From: Echinococcus granulosus
Taxonomy: Eukaryota; Platyhelminthes; Cestoda; Cyclophyllidea; Taeniidae
Assembly (NCBI RefSeq): GCF_000524195.1
Contig: NW_020170456.1
Span: 338,306-402,305, forward strand
DNA length: 64,000 nucleotides
Direction of reading: 5' to 3'
Shown: piece by piece, positions 11,049 through 24,300 of the stretch
How positions within the stretch are numbered: position 1 is the first letter of the stretch
Layout: each line of letters opens with the position of its first letter
Translations under genes and position numbers: made by a program
The notes under the pieces: model-generated
What the model was told of the DNA's origin: nothing
The model's database searches: none
The model's input: only the letters and a program-made list of their open reading frames with translations

Positions 11049-12379
11049 TAGTGTTAAGATTGCAAATAATAGATCTCACTAGTTCATACGAATTCAATTT
11101 GAAATTAAGAATAGATACATCCATCCAGTCCGTGGTTCAGGGTATGGTGCAAATTCATAAGGGCAGATAAAACATCAATTGCCACAGCAAAGTTTACGTT
11201 CTAAATAATAAACTACTGTATTTGGGACAAAACAATGCCCATCTTGGCTTCAGTTAGGCAAACGTGAGTAGAGTCGCACAATACATCACAGAGCATCTAA
11301 GACAATATTGCAGTAGAATATCAATACCCGAAAGTAGTGAAATGACTTCAACGTTAATACAACAGAAATAATCACTACCGCCCCACCGCAGAGGCAATTT
11401 ACAAGGAGCCTAAGGTCTAAGCTAACTTCAAGGTCATGGGCTGCGTTTGTATTCCCGGTAGCAAACAAAATCAGCAGAGAAAAATAGCCAAATGGGTTTC
11501 TTCCATACTTTAAATTCTCCAATAATTTTTTATGGCTTGTTTTATTTTATCACCATATTGTCAGCGTGCATGGAGAACACGTCTGGAACCCTACATTTTG
11601 AAGTCCATAAAATTGTTTTAACCTTTAATATTTTTAAATATCTTTTTAATAAATTTCGGTAAAGTTTTAAATATAGGAAAACGCAATATTTAACTTTGAT
11701 AGTGCCTGAGGCCGAAGTTAACCACCATTATCTCCCCCACTTGGAACTTTTGATAAAGAAAGTTTGTGAATTTGAGCACTCATAATGGAACAAGTATGAA
11801 CAATGCGAAAGTAGTTATCGCACGACAATGGTTAGGCGGTAATTGTGCCCATGCCTAAAGCGCGCGCCCTGGAATCGCTTCAGTTGGTGGTTGGTTAGCC
11901 CCTCCTAATGGGTGCAATCAAACGCCCCAGCAAGAAAGCCTACCTCGCGGTGATACCAAACGACCCTTGCGTTGAAACATTTTCCCCCTTTGGGATGACT
12001 ATGTGTCAGACCCGTCAGAATCTAACCTTAACGACTAGAAGCAGGTACCCCGACCGACTCAAACAGGAGCTTATAATAGAACAATAACTTTGACATTGAT
12101 CGCCATAAAATCCAATTAAGCAAGGTGGGAAAACCCCATCGGCAGGTGCATGTCAAACACTCCGTCACACACAAACACCCCCAGAAAAGCAAAAAAAGTA
12201 CCATAGTGCGAACACATTAGAATGCATAGAAAAAAGGCAGATACACAGTCATAAATTAATAACAGATGGAGACACACACAAGCAGACACATCAAGAGATT
12301 GACAGAGAACAGATGTCCGAGAGTTAGTTGAAAGCGAAATGGCAATGAACGTGGAGGAGACTAGCAACTGTACAGCTTG
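11030..12379. other. Intergenic between MRE11 5' end and ZFYVE1 3' end
   Basis: I see no convincing exon. The stretch at about 11520-11700 is AT-rich with many T/A runs, which suits a 3'-processing or promoter region. Both flanking genes run on the minus strand, so this region holds the MRE11 upstream region and the ZFYVE1 3' UTR. A small minus-strand frame at 11286-11522 has a hydrophobic stretch but no family resemblance. Confidence 0.5.
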
Positions 12380-15300
12380 TCACCGTCCATTGGCGGTCGA
12401 AGCGGAGGCGGTGGTGGCGGGAAGAGGAGTGTGGTCGCAATAGCATGCATCGCACACGCGATTGGGCCAGTCGAGCCCCCGCTGTGGCACCGGCTGGCGG
12501 CGGCTTGAGCATCCTGCACAGACGCCTCGCCCGCACGCTCGGCAGTGGTGGATCGATAAACGCGCACCAAAGGCGCCACCGCACAGCACGCATTGCGTAC
12601 ACTCCTCGTCCGGCTGCCAGTAATCTGGTCTCACCGCTGCTTTCACCAGTTCTACATGTACATACAGTTAAAATGTTATGCCCATTCGCTTTCACCTCCT
12701 AGAATGGCAGCTACGATTACTACTAGGCTTGACCAAAAAGTAAACGGTGATGAAAAAGAGGAGACGCACGCTTAGGAGTGCTGAAGACAGGAGCAATGTA
12801 GCCTGCAGTGGCGGAGAGGAGTTCAAAAACTCGCCGACTGGACGTCCCAGCGGAAGATCTAGGGATATCAGGACTGCCAGAATAACGTGAAGCCATGGCA
12901 GTGGAGGCAGAAGAACTACCATTGGAATGGGTCTTCGAAGCGTAGCAGCTGTAATTTGCAGTGGATTAGTCAAATTGAACTGACTAAGGAGTATTGAACT
13001 CTTTACACAACGACAAAATGACAGTCCTCTAAAGTACGAGGACCACTATCAAAGTCGATACTTTAGAAAATAATATGAAAATGATTAATGGGGGACATCT
13101 TAAAAAGTCACAAAGATAAAGATCACTATCGACTACAGGAGATTGTTTAAAAAACGCTTTAGTGCCAGCTAACCACTCACCGATCGCACACCCGCACAGC
13201 CGCTTCCACATACCCGCGATCGGGAACGGGGATACGGTGTTTGGAGCAGCTGTCGCATACCCCACGACCACACGCTCTACAGTGATGCTTCTCTGCGTCG
13301 TCTGTAGGCGACACTTTGGCGCCGGCAGTGTCTGCGGAGCATACGGCAGAGGGGGAAGTGTTGAAGGTAGTGGCGTTGGAGCTAGCGGAGGTGGGGAAGA
13401 GGTAACCACAACAAGCACAGTTGATGATCTGCGAATTGGGCTGCCAGTAGGCGGGAGCCACAGAGTCTGCAATAAAATCGCTCAAGAGACGCGTCGGTGG
13501 GCCGGCCAATTGAGAAACCTGCTCGCTCACGCTAGTAAGACCATCCACCACCAGTTGACCAAATGGATGCGCGCCCTGTAAAAGAACAATGGCATTAAAA
13601 ATTTAAGCAGCCGGTACACTAATAATTTGTAAAACATAGCAAACAACAGGCCTGGTATAGATTAAGATATAAAAAGGAATTGGAGAGCAGGTAGGTCTGG
13701 CAATGTGGGTTCGAGAGAGCGACTGTTGGGGGCAATAGTCATGTGATTGACCTGTAGGAGGGAGGTCTCGCCTGGCCAGAGGTGGACAACCTGCCAATGG
13801 ATCTGGGGCGAGTCCTCGGGTGGGGGATTGCCGGACCAATGAGCACGACTACGGTACACCACACCGTGATGTGGACAGCTCAGTACGTAGCCCCACCACA
13901 GGTACTTCATCACTCCCGTAACCGCATTCTCCCTCTCCTCCAGCGCCTTGGGTACAAGGACTATGGGACGGCCCATCGCGTAGCAGCGCTGCAGGAAGAT
14001 GAAGAAAGAGCTAACACAAATGCTCTTTGAAAAAAGACTAAGAAAGGGCCCTGTCTACTTCATAGCCAATGGAGCAAACTAGGCTAGTTCATTTAATCAG
14101 AAGCACTAAATGACAGGTCACTGAATGTATGCACAATTTTGGCTTCAATACCGCTGCCATGAACATCCCTTCCCCATGACATCAAACCTACTAGATATTA
14201 CTAGTTCACAAATGCATGCCTAGCAATGTAGCAAACAAGTGCACGAAAAACTACTTCAAAAGGGGCGAAATAAGCTCTCATGAAGGATAGGCTAATCGAA
14301 ACCAAGACTTGGACGAGGTTGGAAAATTTGTTTTGAAGTAAGAAAGCTGTTGGATCAGGATTTTGGTTAGATTGGAAGAAGTGAAATTGATCAACATTCC
14401 AATTTCTGCCGTTGTAACTAATGTGATCCAGGTCCATGGAATTGAGAAAGTAGGTAGTCCGATTACTTGTTCTGGCAACCATTAAGCAGCGAAAGATGAT
14501 ATTTCCCGTTTTTTAACCAGGCTTCAGCCTCGTCTGAGCAAAAAAATGACTTGCACATGAAAAAGTGAATAGTTGGCGAGACGGTTGGTGGGGGGTCAGG
14601 CAGGAGGAGCCCTGTGTCACAGCAAGACTGCTTCTTCACCCGCCTAACAGTGAAAGAACCGTCCATTTCGCCTGAGATTGTTAGTCCAGTGTCAAGTTGA
14701 TAACCATATCAGGTGGAGAGCATGGAGGATGAGAATGACGTGCTATCCCCCTGTCGTTTATCCCAAAGGGCAGTATGAGGTCTCCTTACCGGTAAGTCAA
14801 GTGATAGTAAGAGGTCCTGAGTCGTCACCCAAAAGCCAAGGATAGGATTTACCTTCCAATAGCTGGAGGACCGGTCCAACTTCTTTCTAAAAATGAGGGT
14901 TTTCTCGAACCCCCTCTTTGACCCAACATCGTTGCAAGACTACGTGAGTTTCATTAGCTCGCCTGGGCATATACTGGGTGAAAAAGGGGCAAATAAAGCA
15001 TTTACAATCAAGGAGAAGTGACAAGTAAATGCACCACAACAATAATTCATTCTGACAGACGAGGTTATTTCTGATCCCGGACTAATTAGCGGAAACCAGC
15101 TATAGCGCAATGAGATCCGTGTTCTTGAAAAACGTGAAGCATTCGATCAGCTAGGCTGAATCGAAGAATTTCTTAATTATCGTCTAATCATTGCTGCTGC
15201 TTCTTTCGCTTTCGCCTCGCCCCTCTTTCATGCTTTTTCCCCAGCATTGAAATGCCATCATCTTCACTTGTCATTCGATGATAAGTGGAGGTATTTTGTT

Positions 15301-18300
15301 TCTAGGTGAGCCATAAACACGACTTTAACATTGGCTGATTTCAATGTGGGACTGGTACTGACTTTGCTGGCCCACTTTTCTGAACACTTCCCATTGTTCC
15401 ATGACTGAAAACGGGCTATGAATTTGACCGAAGGGTGAAAACACTTTTCTGTATTTGTGACTAACATAGTCGTAGTCTTATTGGCAACAATGGGATACAA
15501 TCAAGTATTCTTTTATTGAGGTCTTAACTTCGGAAAGTGTACAGTCGATTTGCGAGGTGTTTCAATATCCTTTTCATGCAAAAAGTCGTGCTCAATTACG
15601 AGGCATCCCAAGGAATCCAGAAAAGGCATATCAACAATTTTGTAGGTGACTTGTAATGCATTTGGTGCAAATAAGGGCCCTGGTGACCTTAGCCAAGCGC
15701 GTAGATACCCTATGGTGGATTAGTCAATCAGATCATGGCATGTTAAGGTCGCAATTTGTCCTTAAAATCTGCCACTACGATGACGCTTAAAACGATTTAA
15801 GCTTATTCACCACTTTATATGAAGTCTGTCTCTTGGAAAGTGGGATAATTTTAACAATTTTGTGGCTGCATATATACTAACCACCCTGTAGCCCGTTCCT
15901 CAAGAAGACGTAATGACGCATTGAAACTAGTAGAAACTTGTCAAATTTACGCCACCATTTATATGGACACATTAAAGTACCACATTGACATGGTACCCCG
16001 TTTTCTAGTCGCTACTCTTTTCCTCTCACCTTGAGCTTTCATACCATTAAGTGTCGATTAACCTTGATGGACGTGTTTCCATCTTGTTTGCTTCACTAAT
16101 TTCAACTCAATTTCTAAGGCATGCGAACCTCACGTCAAAGTTGTTCTGTAGCATTTGGAAAAAAGTGCAGTGCAGTGATGTTGCCGTTGGTGGTAATGAT
16201 AATGAGAAAGTTCCCCGAAACCTACGTACTGCAAGGGTTAAGGTGTGAAGTCTACTAAGTAAGTGGATACCACATGGCATGAATTGACGGATGACAGAAC
16301 TATCAATTTGTTTCTCTCCTTCTCTATCTCCGTTACAGAAACGCACCGCTCACTTTGGAGTGTTTGCTGACTGGCTGAAATGAAATGAGAAATGACCTGT
16401 GCCGTTGCATTTAGGTGTACATCAGGCTCAGGCCACCCACTCACCACTTCACACTTCTGAGGGCGTTATCCCCACACTATCCGCCGATATGACCACCCTG
16501 GTCACACACAGAGTTTGTGCATGTGTGCAGTAGACTGAAGACGCAATTTTCACTAACTGAAGGTCCGATCCCAATCACGGTTAAGGTTTGTCTACTGCAT
16601 CCTACTGGCCAACTGGGATGGAAAAGAGGAAGTTACTGACCCATCCTCATAATTAGCATTCTCTCCGCGTTACCTTCCCAAGCTGCAGGTGATGAGTATC
16701 ACCCTTTCAGGGGATCGGACACAACCATAAGAGCGACGGACAGCTACGGAATAAAATGCTGGTGGAAACGGAGACGACTAGGAGGCACGGACTAAACCGC
16801 TCGCTTCGAGAGATAAGACGCTGAAATGGTGAAATTCACAGCCAGCCTGGCAGCAAGTTAATTGAGGTACACTTCCAAAAACAGTTATATACGGACTAAC
16901 TCACCTTGCAGTAGTAGATTTTATTCTGCAGTAAAGGGGAGTACTCGCATCCGTCTCCTAAGTCGCGAGTACGCGACTGATGCGGCACACCGGTGTGGTT
17001 CACGCCCAATTCACATCGCGCATGGCACACGGTGCAGCGGGCGGGACAGGTGAAGTACTCTTGAACAAAGGTCAACGTAGTCGCCGCCGTAGCTGCTGCA
17101 TCTGGAAGGTCGTTGGCAAAGTGCTGACTCAAGCCCAAAAGCGCGCGGAAGATGTGCTCCAGTCGACGCGGCGCTCGTACCGACGTCTCCAACATTAACT
17201 CATCCGCAACGCGCACAAAAGGCTACAAGGAAATTAATAAACGAAAGCAGATTGGACCTTTGCATGTTTGTAGAATCACTCGTCTACGAGTCCTTTAACA
17301 CATATGTGTAAGATGTCACATAAATGTAGGGCGCCAATTTTCTTATCTGAGTCCAGGCGTCACACATATGCGACACATCAAGTTTGGAAAATAACAAGAT
17401 TTATAGAAAAAAAAGGAATGGTAAAGTAGTAGAGGTCAAATTGGAACAATAAAGAGCATGAGATGTGCTGGTAGAAGTGCCTCAGAGACTCTGGCACTAA
17501 CGGTTTTAAAGGTCGCTCAATTCAGACCTCATCGTCATGCCACTGACCCCTCCATTTTCGCAGTGCTTCTGCAAGCTAATGAAAGACCTACTTGCAAACA
17601 ACTAGTATAGCTAGTAACGCTTCTACAAGCGGTCCCAAAGTGGCCTTTTTGACCGCCCAAGATTGGTAGAAAAAGAAAAGAAAGCGAATTAAAATTGGTT
17701 TTTATCTTTCCATGTTTATTGGGTCATTTGGGCTTTTAAGTTTTCTCCACCGCCGTGTTCACATTGTCGTTTAGCAGCTCCACACCTAAGACAGTCAATA
17801 GCAATTATCCCAGACCTTCCATAAACCCATCAGAGTCGTTTAGAAACGGCAATCCTTGGTAATGCCTTCAGAAGGAATATGAAAACTTCCCATGGTGCAT
17901 CAAAAAGAGATTTCCACATAGATTAGTGGGTTAACTATTACACAAAGAAAAGCGCTTGACTCGGAGATTTGAGGTACTGAAACCACTACCTCAAGGATAA
18001 AATCAGCAGTTGCGAGCTCTGTGTTTAAAAAGCCCCCTTCTCTAGACACTAACAGTCCTTTCCCAACTGCTTCTGGTTCTAATCCACTCCCATTTCACAA
18101 ATGGTTATTTAGCAAGTAATTGTCCACATGATACCAAGAAAAGGTGAGAATATTGCAGGGACAAGGCAGTAACATCCTCCTCCTCGTCCTAAAGTATGGT
18201 ATGAGGTCTTGGGGTATCTTGCAACACAAATAAGGTGACGTGCCTCCCTTCCATTGCTGTCTGCATCGAGCAGGCAAGTGGTAATTGATATTTGGCCTTC

Positions 18301-21300
18301 AGCAGTGGACTCCACAAACAAGCTGATAGGTTACGAGATTATACGGAAGACCGTATGAGCCTTTGTTCACATGACCACCAGACAGCGATCACTTACGCAA
18401 TCATCTTTAAATGGAAAAATCGTTCATTGAGTAAATCATAACACCTGTATAGTGGTTTTAATATACAACAGTGGAAGAGGATTTCGAGAAAGACTGGTGT
18501 AGGTATCCCTTACACCGCTTTATTATGAACGACCGGTGGTGGGGACAACTTCAATACGAACACGCACGTGGGCGGTGTCCGGACTCAAGAAAACCAAATG
18601 GGATGGTCGTGACCACTAGACTATATATGACTAATCAAGAGGTGGTAGGATTGGCCATCATCCCCTGATTTTGCCCCAATATCGTTAGGTCATTTTGAAT
18701 CACATGGCAGCTGCTGTGAGACATTAGAAAGGACAAGAATGACGTGGAAAACAAGGCCAAGGGGAAGGAGAGGTGTCACGCCTAGCAATGATTATTGTTT
18801 CCGACCCTCCCACTTCCATCGTCGTCCGCCCCAATAACCCCTTTGTGTGTTTAAAGCTCCAATAAAAGTTCAGTCATGAAATCTGAAGGATCTACGCAGG
18901 TTTTTGTAAATTGGATGGATTTTTGCACAAAATGATCCACACTCAGGTCACCTCGTCTTTAGCGATGGGTTCAGCTTCCTTAATAAATCACACACTCCAA
19001 AATAAGTGCTATTAAAAATAGACTAAATTTATTTGGCTATCATAAAAGAGGAATAATTGACAGAGCCACAAGATACGTATGAAGACAAACGGAAAGTAGG
19101 GGAGGAGGAAGGAATGGAGCAAGAAATTCAAGAGTTCATATCACCAGCCACATCCAGTTGATTAGGGAAAACACTGCTAGTTAGAAACATAACTCCTCAA
19201 AGTGATGCCAAATTAATTCGAAAATAAAAGCTTCCTTCCTTTAAAACAAAATGAAACAGATAAGGTCTTCATTACAATAACATTTTCTAATAGCATAAAC
19301 AACGACACTTGCTGTCATGAGAGAACGCAGATCTCCACTTTCAAGAAGCCACCTACCCCTCTGAAACACGTCACGGGGTATAAAGGTTGGGACCGATGTT
19401 TAACAAGAGAGGCTGATATAGATAATTATTAAGGCCTCCAGTCAACATGGAAAGTGCCTGAAGGACAATTTGGTAGCAAAGGCAGAAGCTTAACTACCCA
19501 TCCATTATGAGCACACTCCACTTCTCCCATTATTCCCGCATTAGATACAAACATGCATACCACTAGCGTCCATCTTAACACCATGGTGATGGGCGTCATT
19601 AATAATTTGCAGGAGCGACCAATTGGTTGAAGAGGAGATTAATCACACGACACGTTTCATTACTATTTCACCTACTGTTCTTCCGGCCTACTTAAGGTTT
19701 CCAGTGGAGAAGCAGAGGCGAGAAAACATCCAAAGTGTCACACCCGTTTTGATTTGAAATGAGATGTTCGCAGACGCGGTGCGAAATCCGCAGGTTACGT
19801 CACGCCGGCGAGAAGGTTACCAACTTGCTGGCAGTTTTAACCATACGGCAGGAGTCATGAAAGCCGGAAAAGGCTCAATTGTTCAATCCGAAGGTCTTCA
19901 GGCATTATACTAGCCTCCTTCTTGCCTCACAATTGTACGTAAAGTTTCCCTTTTGCTTTTGCGACGGACGTCATGAGGAAGATACTGCTGAAAGTGTGGT
20001 AGGAGTGCGCACCAGTAGGTCGCCTCCGGTGGAACTTGAAGAAGAGCTCTTTCAATATTACAAACTCATTTAAGGAAGGAATTAAACACGCAACACTTCG
20101 CCACTAACTCACAACGACGACTAAACGGTTTTTTGTTGGATTTAAGTTACTATCCGGACTTCCAGATGGGTGAAGAATATGAGGACATGGTTGTCTAGGC
20201 GGACATTGATGTGAGCGACAAAAGCAAGATGATAGTTTGGGTTAACAACTCACACTGAAATTCGTGGATCCCGAGGCGGTCTGAATTCCAACGTAGCGAA
20301 GATTGGAAAAGGCGTCCACATTACGATGGATACTAGCAAACCTCTTCTTCAAAAAGGCAGTTCCTGTGGAGTAAAAATGGATGAAACATCTTGACATTTA
20401 GATGTTTGTGAAGAAGAATTAACTGACAACACTTGAACTATTCATTTTTTCCCATCCTTTATAAAAAAGGGAAGAGCCCAGTGATTTCTCTTTGGAGGAG
20501 CAAAACCACGAAGCGGTCCTCGATTCGTTCCTCTGCTAACCATTGTCAACGAACGTTGTTAAGACTGGGAGTCAAGTATTACCTATGCGAAGGGGAATGG
20601 ATCGAAGTCTTTAAAAGAGATATCAAAACGAGTCAAACAAATACGCACTTTGGACAGCTTTTGACTGCGAAGTGGGAAAACCACAAAAATGAGCGCACAT
20701 ACATGGACAGATGCATCCGCCAGTACGTTCCAAGTACGTTTTGCAGACCTTTGATGAATAAACTACCTGACAATAACCTTTGACAGGTTGAGTGACCGTA
20801 ATATTGAGTTGATTCATGAAATTCACGAAATCTCACCTGCTTTTGACTCCTCTTAGCTATTTAAAGGGCAGCCAAATAAGTTCAGTTCTAGAAAAAACAC
20901 CTCCTAGCTATCTCTACGATTCTGCCGCACACTCGTTTGCCAACTGCCCCGTCCGTCAAGGGAAGACGATAATCATCACTTGGGCCCTAGAGAAACACAA
21001 AGAAGGCAACACATAAGACCAGCATGAGGCGGTGTCTCCCTCTAATTCGCCTTACGGCTAATTTTTGCGGCCACATGAGGTCACTCGGCTTCGTGTGAGA
21101 AAAGAACCTTCATTTAACACAACGAAAAGCCCCGGACAGTCTTCTAGAACTACTATACCCTCAAAAACCGAGGCTAGGCATTGCCTAAAAGCGTGTCAAC
21201 TTTATAGTCAATCAACTTTTCCCAGGCAAAACGCTAACTTCTTATCGTGCAGTGCGGGAGTTGGGAAAGCAAAATCCGTAAAACCGATAAATGTGGGTTA

Positions 21301-24300
21301 ATTACGAAGCAATATAGCCTTCAACCCAAAGGTTAGCAAAATGGGCGGTGATTTTGCCTCATTGCAAAAACAGCTCAAGGCTGGGAGTTAGCCAACTTCC
21401 ACATGAAAAGGGCAGGATTCAGATAATGCAGCAGTGGGAGAAAAAAATAACAAACTTGGTTAATTATACCACAAAGTGATACCCTGGCACTTGCAAATAA
21501 GCCAAGGGCTAATTAAAGGTGTTGAGGATAATGTGTTAACCGGCCTGAGCAGAATTTCAATAAAGGGAGAAGTTAACTACAAGGCGACGAGCAAGTGATA
21601 TTTAGGACTTCAGGATGAAAAAAAGCTTCTTTCCATTAGAGGGTCATCAAAACTGAGAGATCGGATTGGGCCGAATGCTGTCAAACAATCGAGAAGTTGA
21701 TATTACAAAGACAGCAAATCGAAACTGATCCATGAATCAGTAAAACTCGGTAATGTGAATCATTCGACATTAATAGATCGCCCTAGGAGAGAAACAAACA
21801 AGCAGAAAGCAATTCGTGTGTCCAAATGGGAGGTGACACGCTCACAATCGGAGGATAAACCGCGGGAACAATAAATTACCCGAAATCCGAATGCCAAGAT
21901 AAGAACGTCAGAGATGTAAAGTGTCCAAGAAATGTGTAAGTCGAATTGTCAAGCCATCATTATGAACGTAGTTCCTACCTTCAAGTACACAGAGGGACGC
22001 TGCAAGTCAACTAGAAAACAACTCTTCGGAAAAGTTAAACGGTGATGTCAAAACCCCCCAAATCCTCTGGGTCCGAATGCTACCATAAATTGCGCGAGGT
22101 GCTTTGAGGTCACATTGATGAAACAGCAGGGAATTTGACCCCTAAAACAACTCAAGTGCTACCAGAGCCAGATACCAGGTAATTCTGGAACTTCGCAAAC
22201 CGCTTTGACGCTGTAATACAAGAAAACCTTTGCAGTTTTCGATCAAAAGGTTTGAAAGAAGAGTCCACCTAGCGTACGTGAATTATCAGTTACAAACCAC
22301 CGACCCTGTGAAGAACATGAGCCAAATTCCTACCTTTTAGTGCATCCAAAAAGCACCCAGAGCAGCTTACAAGTGGAGATTAACGGCTATTCGACTAGAG
22401 ATTGCCATTCACGTAAATATTTAGCTATGTCGATGAGGGACATGTACTACCTAATGCAGGTCTACTAAAATTTTCGAACGCACTGAACTGGACTTCGATT
22501 TCTAACTATAGAAGAATCACCTCAAGACAAAAATTAGTGAGGGAATAAGAACCGTTAATTATCTCAATCCTCATTACTTTAAAAAAAGATGCGATCCGGT
22601 GACAGAATGACCTAACATCCTACACAACACAAAAAGTCAGATTTGTCAAGTATTTGGAAGCTTACTGCTTCATAAAGGTCAAAAGGCGTTATTATTCAAC
22701 GACTGAACACCCTAAATGCAGATACTACCTTCAGTGGCACAGATGAAACAACTGGTCAGAAAAGCCAGATGGTGTAGGACGATTAGGCCCCAAGATCCTG
22801 GACAAGTGGGAAAAAATGCTCAACATCATGACACAGGTAGGTACCTGTAGTTAAAGGAAAGACCAAATCATTCCGAGATAAGGATCGACATTCAACGTTT
22901 AAAAGATGACAGTATTATCAGCTTTCGAAAGGTGCTTCTTCCACTTGAATGCAACCAAACCGCCTGAAGTCAACCAGGGGCCACCTCAAGCTGCCGATCA
23001 ACGAAAACGCGGAAAGCAACCACTTGGATCACTTGGAAATCCAGAACTCTAAATAAGTCAGGTACTCAGAACTCAAGTCGAGCAAATAAAAGTCCCTTCA
23101 AAGTACGGCTAAACGAAGGCTCAAAATAAGAAGTAGATACAATTGGACTCACGACGAGGACGCCCGCACTTTGAGAACCAAGGAAAGTTGGGCACCTCTG
23201 CGTTAGAGTGGCAGAAGAGAGATGTCGAAATAGAAATGAATCTACTCACCATCCGCATCATCAACAAGAGGAAGAGTGTGGCGGGTCTCCTGGAAGATGA
23301 GAACCGCAGGACCGAGTTGGCGAGCGGACCAAGGGAGTTCGTACTGCTGAGCCAGGGCCTCCAGGTGAGGCTGGAAGTGACGAACAAAGGCGTCCGAGGC
23401 ATCCGCCAGGAAAGTGAACATGTCCGTATGTAGGCGATCAGACATGGATCGGTACACCACTACGTCAGCCACCGCGAATACTTTCAACAACAGCCGACGC
23501 TGACGGTTAGGGTTTGCAGAGGTACCCAAAAGGCCTGGATAGAGACAAGGTTGAGTGCAAAAGAGCGTGGATTATGATGGGGTAATTTCGCAAAATTTCC
23601 TGCTAATATTACAAGAGGGTGACGATCCCATTATTTTGGGCCCTCATGTCACGCATGTGACGTAGTACTAACCAATCCATGAAAACCAGTCGAATAGAAT
23701 CGTGGCCCAAATCAATTGGTTACGTGCGAAACAGCCAACTAACCCGGCGCAGATTGCTTCGGTCGCCCTCATTTAATGTTGGAGGCGGTCGAATTGATCA
23801 ATTCAGCAGAGGAGATGATTATGTTATAGTACAGAACCTGGGTCACGGTTGCTGACTTCTTCCGAAACTCCGTTAAGGCACGCGTGAGTAACCAATGTGA
23901 TTTATATTGGATAGCCGTAAAAGACACAACATACAATGGTTTTGGCACTAACGACTCGACAACATCCTGAGGGATAGTCTTGGCAGACTTTCTAAAGATC
24001 ACATCTAGTCACTGCGATTGTACTGGATAATAGCATAAGGAATGTAGAGTGCGCAAAACATGGTGTGAATTAGGATACCATAACGCGCGCTGATTTACCG
24101 TTTAGACTAACACATTTCAGGCCTCCATAAGTCAGGCGTCAGTAGGGGACGCAGGCACACCTATAATTTTTTTCCCGTGCATTTAGAACTTAGTTCGAAT
24201 ACGTTGATAGCCTTGTCCATGAAATATCTCAATAACAGCAAATGCGTCATCACACTCTTATTGGTTTCAGCACAAATGTGAATCACTTTCCAACCACAAA

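Larger units (their letters stand above)
1..21778. repeat. First copy of a 42,222-bp-period repeat
   Basis: Every base compared here is identical to the base 42,222 positions downstream. The window's first bases (gaactggtggaaggtctatc) reappear at 42223, and the last bases of the window match those ending at 21778. All open reading frames in this stretch recur with identical translations. Neither boundary of the repeat is visible because identity reaches the window start. Complete identity over introns and intergenic DNA means either the same physical sequence read twice (a circle or an assembly loop) or an extremely recent tandem duplication. Confidence 0.97.
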
